Assembly: GCA_009739215.1 (NCBI GenBank)
Contig: VSJF01000008.1
Span: forward strand, 62,001 to 126,000
DNA from: Floccularia luteovirens
Taxonomy: Eukaryota; Basidiomycota; Agaricomycetes; Agaricales; Squamanitaceae
DNA: 64,000 bases
Direction: 5' to 3'
Shown: positions 1-10,407 of the stretch, in pieces
Position numbering within the stretch: position 1 is the first letter of the stretch
Layout: every line of letters starts with the position of its first letter
Notes under the pieces: generated by a model
Databases searched by the model: none
Told to the model about the DNA's origin: nothing
The model's input: only the letters and a program-made list of their open reading frames with translations
Position numbers and translations under genes: made by a program

Positions 1-1653
1 CTCAGAAGCCTAATGGGGAGCAGCACATCTGTCTGCTAATTCTGAAGAAAGTTTCTTGTTGAGAACTTAGGTGGTTGTATTTAAGGAGTGAACTTATGGA
101 TTAAATGACAGAGTGCACGGTGGTAGCACGCAGGTGTGGAAGAATGTGGATGAAGTCTGCATTAGAGAACCACAGTTAGATGTGCGCAAGCACATTATCT
201 TGTGGAGTGTGGGTGCGCTTGGTGTGTGAGGGATAAGTAGGTTGAGAGTGGTTTTTAGATTTTAGACGCTAACTGATTGGGATAGTAGAAACTTGTTCCT
301 TTCACTATCTAAGTTACAATCTTTTATATCTACAGATGTTGCAGAAAGAGTACTAAGTAATCAGAGAAATGTACTAAATTTAATGAATGGTGTTATGACC
401 TTATCCGGATATGCGCTATCTCCCTGGACTTTAGAACATGTGCGCAATGCGTTCCTGCCTTGTTTATTACTTTCTCATGCACATTTTGTATATGACTCAT
501 ATTTTGCTTCTGTTAACTCATAGTGACTTGTATAGGCTTCTAAATGACTTGTAGATACTTTTGTATGACTCCGCGTTGACTCATAGCTTACTGAGCAATT
601 GTGCAATAGGTTATATTTAGAAGTAGCATACTTGTATTTAAGTAGTGCGAAACTACAGACAAGCCCCAGCTTGATCTTAGTTTTGAGTACTCTCTAATAC
701 AGGTGATTACTCTGTTACCTCTGTGACTACTCTAAGTGAATCTCCCTCCCCTAGTCTAGGATAGCAGGATCATTGTATATAATGGCACAGATGACACTGT
801 ATAGCCTGAAACGCCTGGCTGTCCTCTCCTCTGTAACTGACCTCAGAGAGACCCTGACAGGTGGTTTATAATCTGTATAGTAGTGTAACCTACTATTGCA
901 CTAGGGAAATCTGACTGGCAACAACCAACCATTCCCTAACCCAGATACCCCAACGACAAGACCAGTAAATGATGATGCATAAACCCCTAATGGTAACAAA
1001 TGGTAATAGTAAAAAAAATCGCAAGGGGCATCATCAGGAACATGCACTATACTGGTTATAGAATTGTGAAACTCACAAAAGAGAAAGAAAGGCTAAACAA
1101 TGCTGGAGGGCCATCTGGTCTACCTTGTGGAAACACAGTAAGGCTGAGCATTGCTGTGCACTCGCATCACATGTGACCAAGGTAGTTGTGATCCTGTACA
1201 CTAATATTAGCAGGAGTGCTGTTTTCTTGGTCCAAAAGGCAAATCTGTGTAATAATCCTGATTAAGACTGATGATCAGATAAGTGATGGCACTGATACAG
1301 GGGTTTTACCAGCTAATTTTAGGAAACATGGCAGCCGAAAGGCTTGTGAGCTAAAGTTGATAGTTGATGGCATCAGCGGGCCATGTGGTCCTCATTAAGC
1401 TATGTGGCATCTGGAAGAGTGCACTGTGGGAATTAAGAATGAGGGTGCATATCCTAACTGTCACTAGTATTGAGCAGGGCATTTGTGGCATCTGAGGCTT
1501 TGCAATATGAAAGTTGGGTAGTCAATTGCATAAGAATTACTGAATGTTGCACTTTGCATTGTGATTGGTTGGGGAAGTTCTCTGATGCACATTAGGCTTA
1601 GACTATGTCTCGGGCTTACTATATCCATTCCGAGGTAGTAGGGGTTTCCCACA
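1..1653. repeat. Dispersed repeat, copy 1 (interrupted by solo LTR)
   Basis: Bases 1-390 and 1004-1653 match 10408-11452 almost colinearly. The differences I can see are mostly C/T and G/A transitions. The repeat probably begins left of the window. Its match to copy 2 stops at about 1653, where an inverted-repeat element starts. Small ORFs in it (for example minus 1464-1673 and plus 1216-1398) recur in copy 2 with substitutions, but I recognise no protein. Copy 2 lies inside a larger element with terminal inverted repeats, so copy 1 is probably another member of that family. Confidence 0.85.
391..998 (+). mobile_element. Solo LTR of the window's Ty3/gypsy chromovirus, plus orientation
   Basis: This 608-base unit is the reverse complement of the two LTRs at 3050-3657 and 9697-10304 and has the same length. 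It starts TGTTATGACC and ends GGTAACA. It is flanked by a 5-base direct repeat AATGG (386-390 and 999-1003). The matching site in copy 2, near 10797-10805, has the sequence without the LTR and with a single copy of the target. It therefore arose by LTR-LTR recombination after insertion. Confidence 0.95.
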
Positions 1654-1654
1654 C

Positions 1655-1890
1655 CTAGATCTGCTATGGACACTATGGAGTGCTATGGAATGATATGACT
1701 TTAATTACACATAGTAACAAACATCACTTTACTATATATAGTTACTTGTGATATAAAACATATATCTTTTCTTGTACTCTCTACAAAAACAACTATATAT
1801 ATATATCTTATCCACTTAATCATATAAATCTCTATCTACCTGCTACATGGAATGCTCCATAGCACTCCATAGTGTTCATAGCAGACCTGG
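1655..1890. mobile_element. Short inverted-repeat element (MITE-like)
   Basis: The arms 1660-1689 and 1856-1885 are 30-base inverted repeats with one mismatch, enclosing about 165 bases of AT-rich non-coding DNA. The outermost bases (CCTAGA left, ACCTGG right) extend the pairing imperfectly. No convincing target duplication is visible, so superfamily and exact ends are unknown. It sits where dispersed repeat copy 1 stops matching copy 2. Confidence 0.7.
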
Positions 1891-2534
1891 AGTTTGCTAA
1901 TGAAGAATATGCAATGACCATATGTTAAATGGAACACATCCTGGAATGTATTACACTGGGTGCTGAAAGGACTCTGGACAAACCATATAAGTATTAGCAA
2001 CCCCATTGAGAGAGATGAAGTATAAATATTAAGTTCTTCTCTAGTTTTGTGATTGATGAGCTGCTCATTGTTTGAAATTGCCTAGACAAGTACTTTTTGC
2101 AGAGCACTAAGATCATTAACTTATAAAAGTGATATCCTCAAACTTCATATCAGTGTGCACATGGTCTACTATACCAAATTGCTTTACAATTTTAATGGTC
2201 TTTGTTGACATTGTAGAAAACATTTGTCATGTGGCCACATGGCCCACACTTCAAATTTTCACAAAAGAATAAGTTGAAATTCACCCAAGGATTAGATAGT
2301 TTTTATCACAAACCTTTTCCAATCATTCAGATTTGGTGCACTATGACTTCCAGCTTCAAACAATTTTTTTCTGACTCAAAAGTTGCTCTAGTGGCATTTA
2401 GTGGGAAGGAATATAAAGGAGGGGTCATGGCTCAATATATCTGCATATAATCCAGAATGCCATGTTTCACATGCAGAAACTCAGTCAAAATATAATCCAT
2501 CTTGACACATTTGGTAGAGAAAATAAATAAGAAC
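1891..2534. other. AT-rich stretch, no gene seen
   Basis: This is the former 3' flank of the minus-strand FAD-oxidase remnant that ends at 2535. Weak similarity to the DNA downstream of the intact paralogue (after 14800) fades within about 50 bases. A 73-codon open frame at 2229-2450 has no recognisable features. Confidence 0.5.
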
Positions 2535-2900
2535 TCATAGACCAATGGGCCCCTCAGTAAATCTTACATTGAAGCTAGAATAACATTAGCATATTACAAA
2601 TGATGATTACATTATACAACATAACATACCATGTAGGATTGTACTTTACATATGTATGCTTCAAGAATTCATAGCCACCGTATGTTGAGAAAGCATTCTG
2701 GGTTTTGTCACACTCATTTAAGTAGATTGGAATTCCAGGAGATGGTGGGGTTCTTTTGATAAGTTATATATCAATTGGCAGATTCCAGTATCAAATAAAC
2801 ATTGCTTACTATTTTAAGAGGAGCTGACACCTGCACTCAACCTCAGCAGGGACAGTAAATTGACCAATAGGTGATTGAACTCCAAATAAAATGGCAGTAT
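2535..2900 (-). pseudogene. FAD-linked oxidase, 3' fragment (end of exon 5, exons 6 and 7)
   Basis: Read on the minus strand, this matches the last three exons of the intact oxidase at 13005-14800. It has the tail of exon 5 with the TVPAEVE segment, exon 6 beginning with a PSPGIPIY-type segment, and exon 7 ending GPIGL then TGA at 2535. Intron borders are in the equivalent places. The match begins abruptly at 2900, exactly where the terminal-inverted-repeat element starts. The missing upstream part lies at 11697-12440, so both pieces are halves of one gene on the same strand. Lesions include a TAG in the last codons of exon 5. Confidence 0.88.
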
Positions 2901-3049
2901 ATGGTGTGGGGAGGGTAACCCCTGTGGGTTCATAAGGATAAGTGAGATAAGGGAGTAGTTTTAGATGAAGAGGTGGTAGTTTAGTAGTAGTTCTTATGTC
3001 AAGCTTTTGGATGAGAGTGGGTAATTGATACTCTCAAAATGTATCCTAC

Positions 3050-3657
3050 TATTACCATTTGGGGTTTAGGCGTCATTGTTTACTGGTCTCGTCATAGGTA
3101 TGTCCGGGTTAGGGAATGGTTGGGGTTTGCTAGTCAGATTTCCCTAGCACGATGGTAGGTTATACTACCACACAGGTTACAAACCACCTGTCGGGGTCTC
3201 TCTGAGGTCAGTTACAGAGGTGGGGACAGCCTAGGCGTTTCAGGACTATATGGTGTCATCCGTGCCATTATTTACAATGATCTTGCTAGTCCTAGATAAG
3301 GGAGAGAGAGTCACTTAGATGTTACTGAGGTAACAGAGTAATCGCTCATATTAGGAGGTACTCGAAACTAAGATCAAGCTGAGGCTTGACTGTAGTTTCG
3401 CACTACTTAAATACAAGTATGCTACTTCTAATAATAGCTAAATGCATGTCTGCTCAGTAAGCTACGAGTCAGCACGGAGTCATACAGAAGTATCTACAAG
3501 TCATTTAGAAGCAGACACAAGTCACTATGAGTTAATAGAAGTAGAATGCAAGTCAAATACAAAACGTGTATGGGAAATAAGCAAATGAGGCAAGAATGCG
3601 TTGCGCACATGTTCTAAAGTCCAGGGAGATAGTGTGTATCTGGATAAGATCATAACA
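3050..3657 (-). repeat. 3' LTR of the chromovirus
   Basis: This is a 608-base copy of the LTR at 9697-10304. The first base pair differs (TATTA instead of TGTTA), so the terminal dinucleotide is mutated at this end. The other end is ...TAACA. The target duplication CCTAC lies at 3045-3049. Confidence 0.95.
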
Positions 3658-3668
3658 TTACCCCATTT
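3658..3668 (-). other. Probable polypurine tract
   Basis: On the minus strand the 11 bases just inside the 3' LTR read AAATGGGGTAA, next to the LTR terminus. This is the place and composition expected of a plus-strand priming polypurine tract in a Ty3/gypsy element. Confidence 0.55.
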
Positions 3669-3727
3669 GTACGTTAGAAGTCCCAGTACTTCTAATATTC
3701 ATACAAGAATTTCTTCATGCCCGTTTG

Positions 3728-4771
3728 TTAATGGTGGGGCTCACCAGTCATGTTGCTTATTGCAATGTCGTCCCATTCATGGTAGTTATAGTCGGGGGAG
3801 TGAGGGCATCTGAATGGTCCTTGGTTTAGTTCTATAGTCCTGATGCATTGTTCTTTGGCGATATGGTCAAGGACGCGTTGTTTGTCTTCACAATTACCAG
3901 AGTAATGTCCTGGTTTGTATTTCTTACAGTAGGTACACCTATACCTGGGGCAATCCATTGCCCAGTGGTAGATCGATCCACATTGGAAACATTTGTTGTC
4001 GACGGCTCTAGTGGTGGTGGGGGTTGGTTTGTATGGTCGAGGTGGGGGAGATGTTCTTGGTCGACCCATGTTGCGTTCTATGCATTGGGGGGTGTGAAGA
4101 GGGAGTGGTGGATGAGGAGTGAGTGTTCTTGCTTCTGGTTTGATGTATATAGACAGTTGGTCAGTGAGACTGTCACAGTTGAGGGATTCGAGCTGAAGCA
4201 TGCTGAGCTCAACAATCTTGGTTGTGAGCTGCTGTAATTTCTCATGTACTTCATAGGAAGTGTATAATTCTCGAAACCTAGGAGCGTTCTTAGGGGCGAT
4301 CTTGTCAAGCCAGTCATTGATAAAGAGCCTTTTGTCTTTTTCTTTAAATAATCATTTGATATTTGAAAGGTGGAGAAAATTGATTTCGGGGGATACTCTA
4401 GGACGGGGTGAACCTGTGGAGGTTGAGCTATCAGATTCTGAAGAGACGGGGATGATGGGTGTCTGGATGCGGATATGCAAGGGAGGTGGAGAGACTGGTG
4501 CTGGGGTAGGTAGTTTAATGAGGGGTGAGACTGGGGATGGCGCTGGTGCTGGTGGAGATGCTGGAGACAGTGCGGGCGATGGTACAACTGTGGTAGGTGG
4601 AAGGAGAGGGGATACTGGTGGTGGTACGAGTATTTCTGATGGTTGGATAAATACAGATGGTTGTCTAGTAAGGGGGGTTGCTGAAGCGGACTGAGTATGG
4701 GTTGGACTTCTGGGAACAGGTTCTGGAGTTGCTGCTACTGGTGCTAGGGAGGTTTCTTTGGTGGAAGTCAT
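3728..4771 (-). pseudogene. Chromovirus third ORF: proline-rich protein with two CCHC zinc knuckles
   Basis: The start codon overlaps the stop of pol as ATGA (4768-4771), an arrangement suited to termination-reinitiation. The frame runs 348 codons to 3728 and is broken only by one in-frame TGA at 4349-4351. The first 130 or so residues are rich in Pro, Ser and Thr. A helical-looking segment follows (about residues 142-195). The C-terminus holds two zinc knuckles, CFQCGSIYHWAMDC and CTYCKKYKPGHYSGNC. Position after the chromodomain is where some retroelements carry an extra or env-like gene, but I see no signal peptide or membrane segment. A nucleic-acid-binding, Gag-like role is inference from the knuckles. 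Confidence 0.8.
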
Positions 4772-7700
4772 TTCTTTAGGTTGAATGGAATAGGGAGTGG
4801 TATTCCATGTACTGCTTTATAAGCATTTAGAATTTCTGGGGAGTTCTTTAAATGGGATTCTGGTTCCCATGAGTTATCTGACAAAGGGTATCCCTTCCAT
4901 TTGACCAAATAACGGATTCTTCTGCCATTGTTCTGGTGTGTTACGATATTCTCTACTTTGTATTCCTCAGTGTTATCAATGAGATCTGGGGGGGGTTTCG
5001 TATAATTGGGTCCGTGGACTTCTGTCTCTTGGTAAGGGGTGAGGAGTGAGGCGTGGAAGATGGGATGTATTCTTCATGAGGTAGGGAGTTTCAATTGGTA
5101 GGTGAGAGGGCCAAGGATTTCTATAATAGGAAATGGTCCTTCCTGTTTAGGTGCTAGTTTCCTTTTCTGATATCTAAGTTTGAGGTGTTTTGACTCTAAC
5201 CATACTAGGTCGTTCTTCTTAAAGGGTATAAATTTGTTCTTGACTCGACTTATTATAGATTGGCGTGCGAGTTCATGTGCTGCTTTTGCTTTGTCTTGTG
5301 CTTCTTGGATTAATTTTAACCTTTCTTTGGTCGATGGTACATTGCTTTTGTTGTAAGCTGTGGGAAAGGGTTGTGGGTTGTATCCCATCATTATGTAGAA
5401 TGGGGATTTGTCTCGAAGTGCGTGGGGTTTCTGATTGTAGGAGAATTCTAGGAGTGGGAGGTGAGAGTTCCATGTTTCGGGGTTGTTTGCACAAAAGATA
5501 GCGAGGTATGCTTCTATTTCTTGATTTGCTCATTCTGTGCCTCCATCTGTTTGAGAGTGGTAGGCAGTACTCATGGCTAGTTTGATGCCTAAGAGTTTTC
5601 CAAATTCTTGAAATGTTTTAGAGGCGAATTGGGGTCCTCTGTCAAATATAATCTTGTCTGGAAGGCCGAAGCATTTGTACACATGATTGATTAAAAGTTG
5701 GGTGGTCTGGATCACGTCTATTGTCTTATGACAAGGGATTAGAATTACCCCCTTTGTAAGCCTATGGTCTACTACGACCATGATACTATCATAGCCGTCT
5801 GATTCGGGAAGATCTGTGATAAAATCTACAGATGTTTGTGCGAATGGTCTGTTGTTTTCTGGGGTGCCTATTGGGTTATAGGGCGGTATGGTAGGATGTC
5901 TGTTTATTTTTATCTGCTGACAGATGGCGCAGCCTCGGACATAGTTTTTTGTAAATGTGTGGATACCGGGCCACCAATAGTCCTGTTTGAGGAGTTCTAG
6001 GGTGCGGAGTATTCTAGGGTGTCCCATAGGGGCGGAGTCGTGGTATTTCTGTAACAATTGCCTTCTTAAGTTTTTGTTCATTGGAACATAACATTTATTC
6101 TGATAGAATAGAAGTCCATCTTCCATTTTCCAGTCTGGTAGTGCTGCTTTTGTAGTCTGGAAGTTCTTTATGGTGTCGATAGCTTCTTGCACCATTAGTT
6201 CTTTCTTATGAGATTTGAGGATTTGTTGTCTAGTTTCAGTGTCGATGACTCGAATAAACATTTGTTTGGGGAGCATTGTGATGTCCTCATTGTTGTGATC
6301 TTCTTTTGGGATATAATCTAGTCTTCTTGATAATGCGTCGCTTTGCACCATTTGGGATCCAGGTATGTGAATTAGTGTGACATTGAATTCTGATAAGAAT
6401 AGGCTCCATCGGGCCTGTCTTCTGTTTAATTTCTGGGGACTTTTGTAATAGATTAGGTTCTTGTGGTCGCAAGTCATGATGACTGGGAATGGAGATCCGA
6501 GGAGGAAGTGCCTCCATTCTGTGAGAGCTCTGATTACTGCAAAAAGTTCTCGATCATAGATCTCATAATTTCTTTCTATTTCTATAAATGATTTGGAGAT
6601 AAACCCGCATGGGTGCCATAGCCCATTTATGTCCTTTTGTTTTAGGACTGCTCCTGATGTGTATTTTGATGCATCTGTTTCTAGTAAGAATTGTTTCTTG
6701 AAGTCTGGCATTTGTAAGACTAGAGTGGTGGTAAATGCTTTCTTGAGTTTCTCAAATGATGTTTGACATTCATTTGTCCATATAAATTTGGTGTTTTTCT
6801 TGAGGAGTTCGTTTAGTGGTTGTGCTAAATCAGAGAATTTGTGTATGAATTTTCTGTAAAAGTTTCCGAATCCTAGGAAACTTCTGATTTGCTTGACTGA
6901 TTGCAGTATAGGCCAGTCTTTAATTCCTTTTAGTTTAATTGGATCCATCGAGATCTTGTTTTCTGAAATAATGAGTCCCAGATATTCTACCTGTTTCTTG
7001 TTGAATTCGCATTTCTCTATTTTTAGATAGAGGTCATGTTCTTTAAGCCTTTTTAGGACTTTCAGAGTCCTTTCGGTTTGTTGTTCCAATGTTTCTAAAA
7101 ATATCAGGATGTCATCCATATAGATGGTGACCCATCCTTCATCGATCATATCTCTAAATATGTCGTCCATCATGTTTTGGAAGGTTGCTGGGGAATTGCA
7201 CATTCCGAAAAACATAACTGTGGGCTCAAAGAGTCCCATTTTGGTCTTGAATGCTGCTTTAGGCTTAGTTGCCTTCTCAAATTCTAACATTGTTATATCC
7301 CCATCGGATGTCGAGTTTTGTGAAGATCTTGCCACCTCTTAATTTGGTTAAGAGTTCTGATATTAAGGGCAGAGGGTATGGTTTCTTAATTGTTCCTTTA
7401 TTGAGGTAGCGATAGTCTTGGCAGGGTCTTAGGCTTCCATCTTTCTTTGTGACAAAGAAGAATGGGGATGCCATTTCTAACTCGGAGAGTCGGATGTACC
7501 CCTTTGCAAGGTTTTCTTTGATGAATTCTTGCATTTTCTGATCTTTGATAGGGTTGAGGGGATAGATTTTGCTATCTTTGTTCTTGAAATCAGGTTTAAG
7601 ATCTATCTTGTGATCCCAGGGTCATCTTGTTGGCATTCTGTCCAATTTCTATTTACTGAATACATCTTTAAATAGATAAAACTCCTTCAGGAGTTTTTCT

Positions 7701-8338
7701 TCTATTGTTAAGATTTCTTTAGGTGTGGCTTCTGCCGCCATTGTTTGGGCTTGAGTCATTTTGACTTGTATTGGGTATTTTTCTTCTTCTGATTTGGAGC
7801 TGGAGTCCATTAGATATCGCTTGATTCCATCAGGGTCAAGGGGTTCTTCATTATGATCCTCTTGTATGATTCAGAGTATTGCCTCTTCTGAAGTTATTTG
7901 TACAAGTGGAGAGTTGTTTGGAACATTGAGGGTTCTCTTTTTCCAGTCGATTATGGGATTGAGGTGTTTAAGCCAATCCATTCCTAAAATAATATCTTGG
8001 CATCCTATATTTGCAATATATAGGGTAACTTGATAGTTTGCTTCTCCTTTGAGTGTGAGAGGGGCTTGGATATAATGGGTAACTTGTCTATTTGGGGATC
8101 CGTCTGCATTTGTGACATTTATTCTCTTCCCTAATATGGGTCTGGGTTTTCTTTTGAGTTTTGGTACGAAGTCCGAATGTATGAAGCTTTTGGTAGCTCC
8201 AGAGTCGACTAATGCTTTAGTAATGACTATTTCTTTTTCTAAGGAGTTGTTTCCTACTTCAAATCGAAGTGGAACATATAGAGAATCTTGCGTCATGAGG
8301 GTGGGGACTACCACTCTGATTGGATAATCAATAGCCAT
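4768..8338 (-). pseudogene. Chromovirus pol polyprotein (protease-RT-RNase H-integrase-chromodomain), disrupted
   Basis: Translation from 8338 gives, in order: an aspartic protease with VDSGA near 8206; reverse transcriptase with YMDD near 7120; RNase H with TDASK and YDRELFAV; an integrase zinc-binding HHCC region near 6000; the integrase core with a DDE pattern (last Glu at about 5533); and a chromodomain at about 4990-4860 with YLVKWKGY. Breaks seen: TGA at 7871-7873, two stops near 7620-7650, stops plus a one-base shift near 7280-7300 in the RT, TGA at 5530-5532 just after the catalytic Glu, and TGA at 5074-5076 where a Trp is usual. Several fit CGA to TGA or TGG to TGA changes. The ATG lies 5 bases after the gag stop in another frame. 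Confidence 0.93.
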
Positions 8339-8343
8339 GGTTA

Positions 8344-9623
8344 CTATTGATTGAGTGAAAAATCCTCTTTCTCTAATTCTTCAAAGAATTCTTCTTGTTC
8401 CTCATCAGGTAATTCTGTCAGTAATGCTCTTACTGTGGCCGATAGTTCTTTAACCGTTTTAGGTTTTTGGAAGTTGTATCAAGGGTTGCTTCTTCTTCTC
8501 AGGGTCTTCCTTTTGGGGCAATCTTTAGATTGATGTCCCTTCTGATGGCATATGAAGCATAACCCATTTAGGAAATGGTTATTTCATTCTTCAAATGACA
8601 TTCTATTTATTTCTTCTAGTTCTTCCATGTCCAAAGCAGGTTCTTTGGTGTTGATGCAGTTGATTTCCATTGCGTTCGGATCTCTGTCTGTTGTTCTATT
8701 TGAGAATAGACTTGGTCTTGCGAATGGTTTCTTTCTAGATTGCAGGAAATCTTTCATGTGCTGCAGTCTGTCTGCAAATTGGAATGCGTATTTGTAGACT
8801 TGTTTCATGGTTGTTGGGAAGTTGTCTAGTTTGTAGAAGTGTTCGACTAGTTCGTCATTTAATTCCTCTCATGAATATATCTATGAGTGATGCATCTTCG
8901 TGTATCCCTGCTTGTGATGATAGGATTTTAAATTCTGAAATGTACTTGGTAATATTATTGCCAGTCATTTGTAGGTTGGCAAGGTTGGTTCTCGCTTGTA
9001 TTGCTACGTTTTGTGCTTGGAATGCTTCTAGGAAGGCTTTCTTAAATTGAGACCAAGTTCCGTAGTTTCCATTGGCGGTTTCAATTATGTTTGAGCAGTA
9101 AATAGCTGCTGTTCCTTCTTTCATGAATGAGAGTGCGAATAAGATTTTTTTCTTATCACTATTATAGATTTCTTCATTCATGTCCAGGTATATTTGAACG
9201 TCTTGTAAGAATGGTTGTGCATGTTCTTTCTTGCCACTAAATGGCGTAGGTCTGCCGACATTGATTTCTTTTGCATTGTTGGACATTTCGACATCTGAGT
9301 CGTAGGTGATGCGCAGGTGATGTTTGTTGAGCTTCTTCGTAAACCTGTTGTTTGGTTTCTTGTTCTTCTTCGTAGTCTTCTTCTGGGTTGTTGGTTATTT
9401 GAAGCAGTGGTGGTTGCTGTGGTGTGTTGGGTGATTTGGCTGGTCTAACCCAAGGATCTCTTGTTTGTTGCTTTGTGGCTTGTTGTGCGAGTTTAGTGTG
9501 AAGCTTAGAAAATGCGCTTTGTTGTTGTTGAGGTGGTGGGGATGGGGACCGTGCGGAGTAAGTTCCTTGAGGATTGTAGGAGGAAGTTGTTGGTCCGAAG
9601 TTAGAGGTGGAGGTTTTGCTCAT
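8344..9623 (-). pseudogene. Chromovirus gag, disrupted
   Basis: It begins with ATG at 9623, about 60 bases inside the primer-binding site. The N-terminus is Ser/Pro/Gln-rich. The central part (about 9286-8855) is a capsid-like helical region with FLQDVQIYLDM and WSQFKKAFLEAF. A CCHC knuckle, CFICHQKGHQSKDC, lies at about 8517-8558. The stop is at 8344-8346. Frame breaks occur near 9290, near 8855 (one extra A before TGA) and around 8500-8585, so the copy cannot make full-length Gag. The domain order is normal for a Ty3/gypsy Gag. Confidence 0.88.
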
Positions 9624-9682
9624 AAAAGAGCACAGTAATTAAGGAAGTTTGGGGATGTCGAACTTGAGGAAGTGACAATCGA

Positions 9683-9695
9683 TCAGCTTGATCTT
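9683..9695 (-). other. Self-priming primer-binding site (Tf1/sushi type)
   Basis: On the minus strand the 13 bases one base inside the 5' LTR read AAGATCAAGCTGA. This is the perfect complement of TCAGCTTGATCTT found in the same strand of the LTR (10016-10028; also 3370-3382). No tRNA 3' end is needed: as in Tf1 of fission yeast, the RNA 5' end could fold back and prime. Tf1 self-priming is established; its use here is inferred from this pairing. Confidence 0.85.
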
Positions 9696-9696
9696 T

Positions 9697-10304
9697 TGTT
9701 ACCATTTGGGGTTTAGGCATCATTGTTTACTAGTCTCGTCATAGGTATGTCCGGGTTAGGGAACGGTTGGGGTTTGCTAGTCAGATTTTCCTAGTGCGAT
9801 GGTAGGTTACACTACCACACTAGGTTACAAACTACCTGTCGGGGTCTCTCTGAGGTCAGTTACAGAGGTGGAGACAGCCAGGCAGTTTCAGGCTGTACAG
9901 TGTCATCTGTGCCGTTATTTACAATGATCTTGCCATCCTAGACAAGGGAGGGAGAGTCACTTAGATGTTACTGAGGTAACAGAGTAATCGCTCGTATTAG
10001 GAGATACTTGAAACTAAGATCAAGCTGAGGCTTGACTGTAGTTTCGCACTACTTAAATACAAGTATGCTACTTCTAATAATAGCTAAATGCGTGTCTGCT
10101 CAGTAAGCTACAAGTCAGCGCGGAGTCATATAGAAGTATCTACAAGTCATTTAGAAGCAAACACAAGTCACTATGAGTTAATAGAAGTAGAATGTGAGTC
10201 AAATACAAAATGTATATGGGAAATAAGCAAACGAGGCAAGAACGCATTGCGCACACTATTCTAAAGTCCAGGGAGATAGTGCGTATCCGGATAAGGTCAT
10301 AACA
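9697..10304 (-). repeat. 5' LTR of the chromovirus
   Basis: This 608-base LTR runs from TGTTACC at 9697 to GGTCATAACA at 10304. It is followed by the target duplication CCTAC at 10305-10309. From the self-primer position, U3 should be about 10029-10304 and R/U5 9697-10028. Confidence 0.95.
10052..10059 (-). promoter_or_regulatory. Probable TATA box of the LTR promoter
   Basis: On the minus strand the sequence TATTTAAG lies 24-31 bases upstream of the self-primer sequence that should mark the RNA 5' end (about 10028). Spacing and sequence fit a TATA element. The same motif is kept in the 3' LTR and the solo LTR. Confidence 0.55.
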
Positions 10305-10407
10305 CCTACAATAGGCCTTAAGTACTACAGGAGACATAAGATAGGCTAAACATAGAAAAGGGGGAATATATGCGATGCATGTTGAAGGGAAGGTAAGTGC
10401 GAGCAGG

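Larger units (their letters stand above)
3050..10304 (-). mobile_element. Ty3/gypsy chromovirus, complete but inactivated, minus strand
   Basis: This is a 7255-base element with 608-base LTRs at both ends, flanked by the 5-base duplication CCTAC (3045-3049 and 10305-10309). In element orientation, right to left, it has 5' LTR, self-priming primer-binding site, gag, pol (protease, reverse transcriptase, RNase H, integrase, chromodomain), a third ORF, polypurine tract and 3' LTR. Several nonsense codons and a few indels interrupt all three reading frames. The chromodomain after integrase places it in the chromovirus branch. The LTRs differ by a modest number of mainly transition changes. Confidence 0.97.

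Noticed and set aside
1216..1673. Small ORFs conserved between the two dispersed-repeat copies as real genes
   Set aside because: Their conservation is explained by the repeat itself, and substitutions do not favour silent sites by eye.
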